From: an uncultured Collinsella sp.
Lineage (GTDB): Bacteria; Actinomycetota; Coriobacteriia; Coriobacteriales; Coriobacteriaceae
Length of the DNA stretch: 9,123 bases
Direction of reading: 5' to 3'
Assembly (NCBI GenBank): GCA_900544065.1
Contig: UQTR01000082.1
Span: 1-9,123, forward strand
How positions within the stretch are numbered: the stretch's first letter is position 1; each line of letters opens with the position of its first letter. Position numbers and translations under genes: made by a program. Below the pieces are notes generated by a model. The model searched no databases, had not been told where the DNA came from, and worked only from the letters and a program-made list of their open reading frames with translations. This document shows positions 6,135 to 9,123 of this stretch, piece by piece.

Positions 6135-6233
6135 GAACCCGTCAGCGCGAGCAAGGTGCCTTGAAAGCCGAGGGCATTGACCTTATGGTCATGCCCGAAG
6201 GCTTGAAAGGCAGATTGCCGCGCTGACGGGTTC
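6135..6233 (+). repeat. Structured hairpin element, copy 2
   Basis: Outer arms 6135-6149 and 6219-6233 are perfect 15-bp reverse complements. Inner stems follow (6151-6154/6215-6218, 6157-6162/6207-6212, 6065-equivalent block 6165-6169/6200-6204, 6172-6177/6091-equivalent 6191-6196, and 6179-6182/6187-6190), closing on a TTAT loop (6183-6186). Tandem G-A/A-G pairs occur at 6163-6164/6205-6206 and 6170-6171/6197-6198. It starts 8 bp after copy 1. It shares the outer GA/TC ends, the CGTCAGC/GCTGACG block and the CC-TTAT-GG apex, while other stem positions differ and remain paired. Confidence 0.75.
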
Positions 6234-6249
6234 GCAGCGTCAACAAAGT

Positions 6250-6611
6250 GCCGAGTGGGCCGATAAGCCGGGTTCTGTCGTGAACGGTCATTTATCTTGT
6301 CTGCACGTTACCGCGCAGCTCCACGCACGCTACCCGAACGCGGACCGGGCCGGCCCATAGCGTTCCTATTCGCGCTTGCTCCGGATGGGGCTTGCCAAGC
6401 CGCCGTGTTGCCACGACGCTGGTGGTCTCTTACACCACCGTTTCAGCTTTTCCCTTTACGCCTTGCGGCGCAGGTGGGAGTCTTCTTTTCTGCGGCGCTT
6501 TCCGTCGGATCACTCCGCCCGGCCGTTAGCCGGCATCCCGCCCTCTGGAGCCCGGACTTTCCTCACGCGTGCTGCAAGCAGCACATCGCGCGACCGTCTG
6601 GCCCACTCAGC
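6250..6611 (-). ncRNA. rnpB: RNase P RNA, bacterial class A
   Basis: This is the catalytic RNA of ribonuclease P, which removes 5' leaders from tRNA precursors. The minus strand contains the universal GAGGAAAGTCCGGGCTCC (6564-6547) near its 5' side and ACAGAACCCGGCTTATCGGC (6278-6259) at its 3' side, the two halves that form helix P4 and the core. Both ends are set by a perfect 12-pair P1 helix (one G-U): GCTGAGTGGGCC (6611-6600) with GGCCCACTCGGC (6261-6250). This gives about 362 nt, normal for the class. The 3' end is followed within 20 bp by structured element copy 2. The promoter is at 6620-6646. Confidence 0.97.
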
Positions 6612-6619
6612 AGTGCAAG

Positions 6620-6646
6620 AGTGTAGCACACCGCCAGCACACACAA
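6620..6646 (-). promoter_or_regulatory. Extended -10 promoter of rnpB
   Basis: TACACT (6625-6620), preceded by TG one base upstream (TGCTACACT), makes an extended -10. A weak -35-like TTGTGT (6646-6641) lies 15 bp upstream. Predicted initiation at 6611-6614 coincides with the first bases of the P1 helix, as expected for an RNA with no leader. Confidence 0.65.
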
Positions 6647-6694
6647 TGGCACAACGCAAGCGCTCGCACGATAAACCAAGAACCACCCATGCGC

Positions 6695-6812
6695 TACAAT
6701 AGTCCCGTCGATGGGCAACGTCGTCAGTCGAGACGCGACCGCGCTCCGCACCCCTCCGTCTACTCAGTGCGTTCCCGCCTCCTCCCCGAGGCGGGATGTC
6801 GGCATTTTTTCA
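6695..6812 (+). ncRNA. Possible short plus-strand transcript ending in a hairpin and T6
   Basis: The plus strand has TACAAT at 6695-6700, a good -10 box but without a clear -35. About 70 bp further on, a perfect 8-bp stem CCCGCCTC (6774-6781) / GAGGCGGG (6788-6795) is followed, after a possible TGC/GCA outer clamp, by TTTTTT (6805-6810). Together they would give an RNA of about 100 nt in the gap between rnpB and rpsA. No known RNA family is recognised. A 43-codon frame from ATG 6711 overlaps it but has no ribosome binding site. Confidence 0.25.
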
Positions 6813-6892
6813 TGCGCCGTCAACTCAATAGCAAGCGAATAACCCAAACAGCATTACGCGCGGGCACTACCGAACACCTCAGCAGCAAATGC

Positions 6893-6926
6893 AAAAAGGG
6901 ACCCGTCCATTGCGGACGGATCCCTT
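6893..6926 (-). terminator. Rho-independent terminator of rpsA
   Basis: Arms 6896-6908 and 6914-6926 form a 13-bp stem with a 5-nt loop. The one non-Watson-Crick pair is G-U on the minus strand but A-C on the plus, so the minus strand folds better. The minus strand then reads into a T run (TTTTT over 6897-6893). It begins 24 bp after the rpsA stop. Confidence 0.85.
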
Positions 6927-6950
6927 AAAACAAGTGATCGTCAAACCGAT

Positions 6951-8117
6951 TTACTCGGCGTCGGTCTCCTCGTCCTTCTTCTCGGAAGGCAGCGGAGTAA
7001 CCTCGATCTCGACGCCCAGAGTCTCAGCAGCGGACTTCATGGACAGGGAGATACGACGACGGTCGAGGTCGATCTCCATGACCTTGACCTGAACCTTGTC
7101 GCCCACGTGGGTGACCTGAGAAGGCTGATCGACGTGCTTGTTGGCCATCTCGGAGATGTGCACCAGGCCCTCGATGCCCTCGCCCAGGTCGACGAAAGCG
7201 CCAAACGGGACAAGCTTGGTCACAGTGCCCTCGACGATAGCGCCGACGGGGTACTTCTTGACCAGTGCGCGCCACGGATCCTCGGTGGTCTGCTTGAGAC
7301 CCAGGGAGATGCGCTCGCGGTTGAGATCGACGTCGAGAACCTCGACCTCGACCTCCTGGCCAACCTTGACAACCTCGGAAGGATGGTTGACGTGGTTCCA
7401 AGAGAGCTCGGAGATGTGGATGAGGCCGTCGATACCGCCGAGGTCGACGAAGGCGCCGAAGTCGACGATGGAGGAAACGGTGCCCTGGAGACGCATGCCA
7501 GACTTGAGCTTGGACAGGATCTCAGAGCGCTCGGCCTTACGGGACTCCTCGAGCACGACGCGACGGGAGAGGACAACGTTGTTACGGTTGCGGTCCATCT
7601 CGATGACGCGGGCCTCGATGCGGGTGCCCATGTAGGAGGTGAGGTCCTTGACACGACGGAGGTCGACGAGGGAAGCGGGCAGGAAGCCACGCAGGCCGAT
7701 GTCGAGGATCAGGCCGCCCTTGACAACCTCGATAACCTCGCCCTCGACGTTCTCGCCGGAGTTGAACTTCTCCTCGATGCGGTTCCAAGCACGCTCGTAC
7801 TCAGCACGCTTCTTGGAGAGGACCAGACGACCGTCCTTGTCCTCCTTCTGGAGAACCAGGGCCTCGATGGGATCACCGAGTGCAACGATGTCTGCAGGGT
7901 TAGCGTCCTTGCGGATGGACAGCTCGCGGACCGGGATAACGCCCTCGGACTTGAATCCGATGTCAACGAGCACCTCGTCATGCTCGATCTTAACGACAGT
8001 GCCGTTAACGAGATCGCCCTCATCAAAATCGGTAATCGTACCGTCGATGAGGTTGTTCATCTCCTCCTCGTTGACATCGTCAAGAGAGAAAATGGACGAG
8101 TTCTGAATCTCACTCAA
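6951..8117 (-). CDS. rpsA: 30S ribosomal protein S1 (four S1 domains)
   Basis: The product is 388 residues, read from a TTG at 8117. An AGGGG lies 7 nt upstream, and no ATG occurs before codon 20. Four S1 OB-fold repeats are visible at about residues 33-103, 120-185, 206-274 and 291-360. The last two are most canonical, with FGAFVDLG followed by GLIHISEL or GLVHISEM (219-238 and 305-324). An acidic tail (EKKDEETDAE) ends the protein. S1 binds mRNA on the 30S platform and helps load structured messages. Six repeats are usual in proteobacteria; a four-repeat form is the standard actinobacterial plan, so this is not truncated. It is transcribed alone, from the promoter at 8249-8277 to the terminator at 6893-6926, and is divergent from the HAD gene. 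Confidence 0.95.
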   Translation of the reverse strand: MSEIQNSSIFSLDDVNEEEMNNLIDGTITDFDEGDLVNGTVVKIEHDEVLVDIGFKSEGVIPVRELSIRKDANPADIVALGDPIEALVLQKEDKDGRLVLSKKRAEYERAWNRIEEKFNSGENVEGEVIEVVKGGLILDIGLRGFLPASLVDLRRVKDLTSYMGTRIEARVIEMDRNRNNVVLSRRVVLEESRKAERSEILSKLKSGMRLQGTVSSIVDFGAFVDLGGIDGLIHISELSWNHVNHPSEVVKVGQEVEVEVLDVDLNRERISLGLKQTTEDPWRALVKKYPVGAIVEGTVTKLVPFGAFVDLGEGIEGLVHISEMANKHVDQPSQVTHVGDKVQVKVMEIDLDRRRISLSMKSAAETLGVEIEVTPLPSEKKDEETDAE

Positions 8118-8122
8118 AGGTG

Positions 8123-8145
8123 GACCCCTTTCGAACTACGGGGCC
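8123..8145 (-). promoter_or_regulatory. Hairpin able to mask the rpsA Shine-Dalgarno sequence
   Basis: On the minus strand GGCCCC (8145-8140) can pair with GGGGTC (8128-8123) across an 11-nt loop, burying the GGGG of the ribosome binding site. Two competing folds exist. The CGGGGCCCCG palindrome (8148-8139) can pair with itself, and AAAGG can pair with CCTTT around the TTG start. This is an arrangement suited to translational control, inferred from sequence only. Confidence 0.4.
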
Positions 8146-8248
8146 CCGATTGCTAGGACCTACAGAAGGGTGCGACAAGCACACAACGTTTAGGAACACT
8201 CGGGAGCCGACAGATACTAATGTGACGCTTATGCAATCACGTTCGTAT

Positions 8249-8277
8249 AGATTACGGGGAAATTACTTCGATTTCAA
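8249..8277 (-). promoter_or_regulatory. Promoter of rpsA
   Basis: On the minus strand, TTGAAA (8277-8272), a 17-bp spacer and TAATCT (8254-8249) fit a housekeeping promoter. Initiation near 8242 gives a long leader of about 125 nt before the TTG start, enough to hold regulatory structure. The rest of the 315-bp gap toward the HAD gene (8278-8432) shows only a weak plus-strand -10 candidate (TAAAGT at 8380-8385), a TTGACG at 8346-8351 too far from it, and no other clear signal. Confidence 0.55.
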
Positions 8278-8432
8278 GCGCGAACTGCGATTTTTTACTC
8301 GTATGGAGACTTTTTCGCAATCTTGTGGACGACCGTCTCCGTAAGTTGACGATAGGCCGTTAGGCATACGGCTTTGGGGTAAAGTATCCGGAACCAACGA
8401 TTCTGGAACGTTATTTCGAGAAAGGTGCCCGC

Positions 8433-9107
8433 GTGCTCAAAGCAGTCGTTTTCGATATGGACGAGACGCTTCTTAGCATCAACCTCAACGCGTTCATCCT
8501 TCGCTATTTTAAGGATGTCTCGTCGATGCTCGCGGATATCGGGCGCCGCAGCCGCGGTGGCACGATGGCACGCCTCGGCACCATCCTGGTCGACCTCAAC
8601 GCCAACCGTCGAAGCGGCACGGACAACCGCACCAATCTTGAGTTTTACCGCACCGAGGTCGAGCGCAGGTGCGGCATCTGCCTCTCCGATCCCATCATCT
8701 ACGAGGCATTTACCTACTACGACCGCGAAGTTCTTCCGCATAAGAACGACGACGTCATCAACGCCCACGCCATGCCGGGCGCACACGCCGCGCTTCAGGC
8801 CGTACAGGACGCAGGGCTGCGCTGCGCGCTCTTCACAAACCCCAGCTTTCCGCAGGGGGCCATCGAGTGCCGCATGGGTTGGGGCGACCTGGCCGACGCC
8901 CCCTTTGAGCTCGTCACGCACATGGGAAACACCACCCGCTGCAAGCCCGATGCCACCTACTATCTAGAGCAGCTTCAGGTGATGGGGCTCGAGCCGCACG
9001 AGGTCCTTATGGTGGGCAACGACCCCAAGCGTGACTTCCCCAGCCCCGCCTGCGGCATTCAGACTGCCTATGTTGGTCAGGGAAAACCCGGCCGAGCCAC
9101 CTGGCAC
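8433..9107 (+). CDS. HAD-superfamily hydrolase, 3' end missing
   Basis: There are 225 codons from a GTG at 8433, which has GAGAAAGG 7 nt upstream. The frame then runs into the adapter at 9108, so the C-terminus is lost. All four HAD motifs are visible: motif I VFDMDETL with nucleophile Asp8 and acid/base Asp10; motif II in LFTNPS (Thr135, Asn136); motif III Lys171 in CKPD; and motif IV GNDPKRD with Asp197 and Asp201. Between motifs I and II there is a helical cap of about 110 residues, the C1 type. Such enzymes are usually magnesium-dependent phosphatases acting on small phosphorylated metabolites; the substrate cannot be told. Adapter-derived residues (SLIH) at the end of the open frame must not be annotated. 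Confidence 0.88.
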
Positions 9108-9123
9108 CTGTCTCTTATACACA
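9108..9123. other. Nextera mosaic-end adapter at right edge (not genomic)
   Basis: CTGTCTCTTATACACA is the reverse complement of the Tn5 mosaic end, cut 3 nt short of its 19 bp. Together with the left-end adapter it shows that both contig ends are untrimmed library sequence. The HAD reading frame should be stopped at 9107. Confidence 0.97.

Noticed and set aside
6029..6233. CRISPR array or retron msr-msd
   Set aside because: There are only two units with no direct repeat/spacer periodicity, and no Cas or reverse transcriptase gene in the window.
6297..6626. Protein-coding frames across the RNase P RNA region
   Set aside because: The sequence is fully explained by rnpB, with its universal core motifs and P1 helix.
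6711..6842. 43-codon plus-strand ORF between rnpB and rpsA
   Set aside because: No ribosome binding site, a terminator-like hairpin runs through it, and the composition is not protein-like.
7107..8156. 349-codon plus-strand open frame opposite rpsA
   Set aside because: Antisense shadow created by the codon bias of rpsA; composition (Leu/Asp/Val-rich) mirrors its complementary codons, and rpsA is unmistakable on the other strand.
8305..8340. GGAGAC/GTCTCC inverted repeat in the rpsA-HAD gap
   Set aside because: Only 6 bp with a 24-bp spacer; easily expected by chance and not aligned with a promoter.

Overview
This is a short metagenomic-type contig of roughly 60% GC. Its gene content and style (high-GC Gram-positive codon use, a four-domain ribosomal protein S1, a C_GCAxxG_C_C cysteine protein, frequent TTG starts) suggest a gut actinobacterium of the Coriobacteriia, most likely Collinsella or a close relative. 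The taxon is an inference, because no database search was possible. Both ends are Illumina Nextera adapter sequence, not genome: positions 1-47 look like the end of a P7 primer, an 8-base index and the read-2 transposon adapter, and 9108-9123 is a truncated mosaic end. Genomic sequence is therefore about 48-9107, and the genes at the two ends are cut by library construction.

Layout. The left edge holds the C-terminal part of a diacylglycerol/lipid kinase-like protein (+). It faces an ArfB-like ribosome-rescue factor (-) across a 69-nt near-perfect hairpin. Reading leftward on the minus strand come metY (O-acetylhomoserine sulfhydrylase), a 12-TM drug-efflux-type MFS transporter, xpt (xanthine phosphoribosyltransferase) and the ArfB-like gene. 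Strong hairpin/T-tract terminators follow metY and xpt and sit almost on top of the next gene's ribosome binding site. Divergent from metY is a small cysteine-rich C_GCAxxG_C_C protein, and a 31-bp dyad lies between them. A YigZ/IMPACT protein (-) follows.

The right half is RNA- and translation-related. It holds the RNase P RNA gene rnpB (-) with a P1 helix that defines both ends, ribosomal protein S1 (rpsA, -) with a promoter, a leader that can hide its Shine-Dalgarno sequence and a terminator, and finally a divergent HAD-family phosphatase (+) that runs into the right adapter.

The most unusual feature is at 6029-6233, between yigZ and rnpB. Two adjacent ~98-nt hairpins share a CGTCAGC/GCTGACG stem block and a CC-TTAT-GG apex but differ by compensatory changes, and they are studded with tandem G-A/A-G mismatches that exist only on the plus strand. 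They look like tandem copies of one structured RNA or single-stranded-DNA element that I cannot assign to a known family. No operon-scale new defence or metabolic system is visible; the protein-coding genes are ordinary housekeeping and accessory genes.
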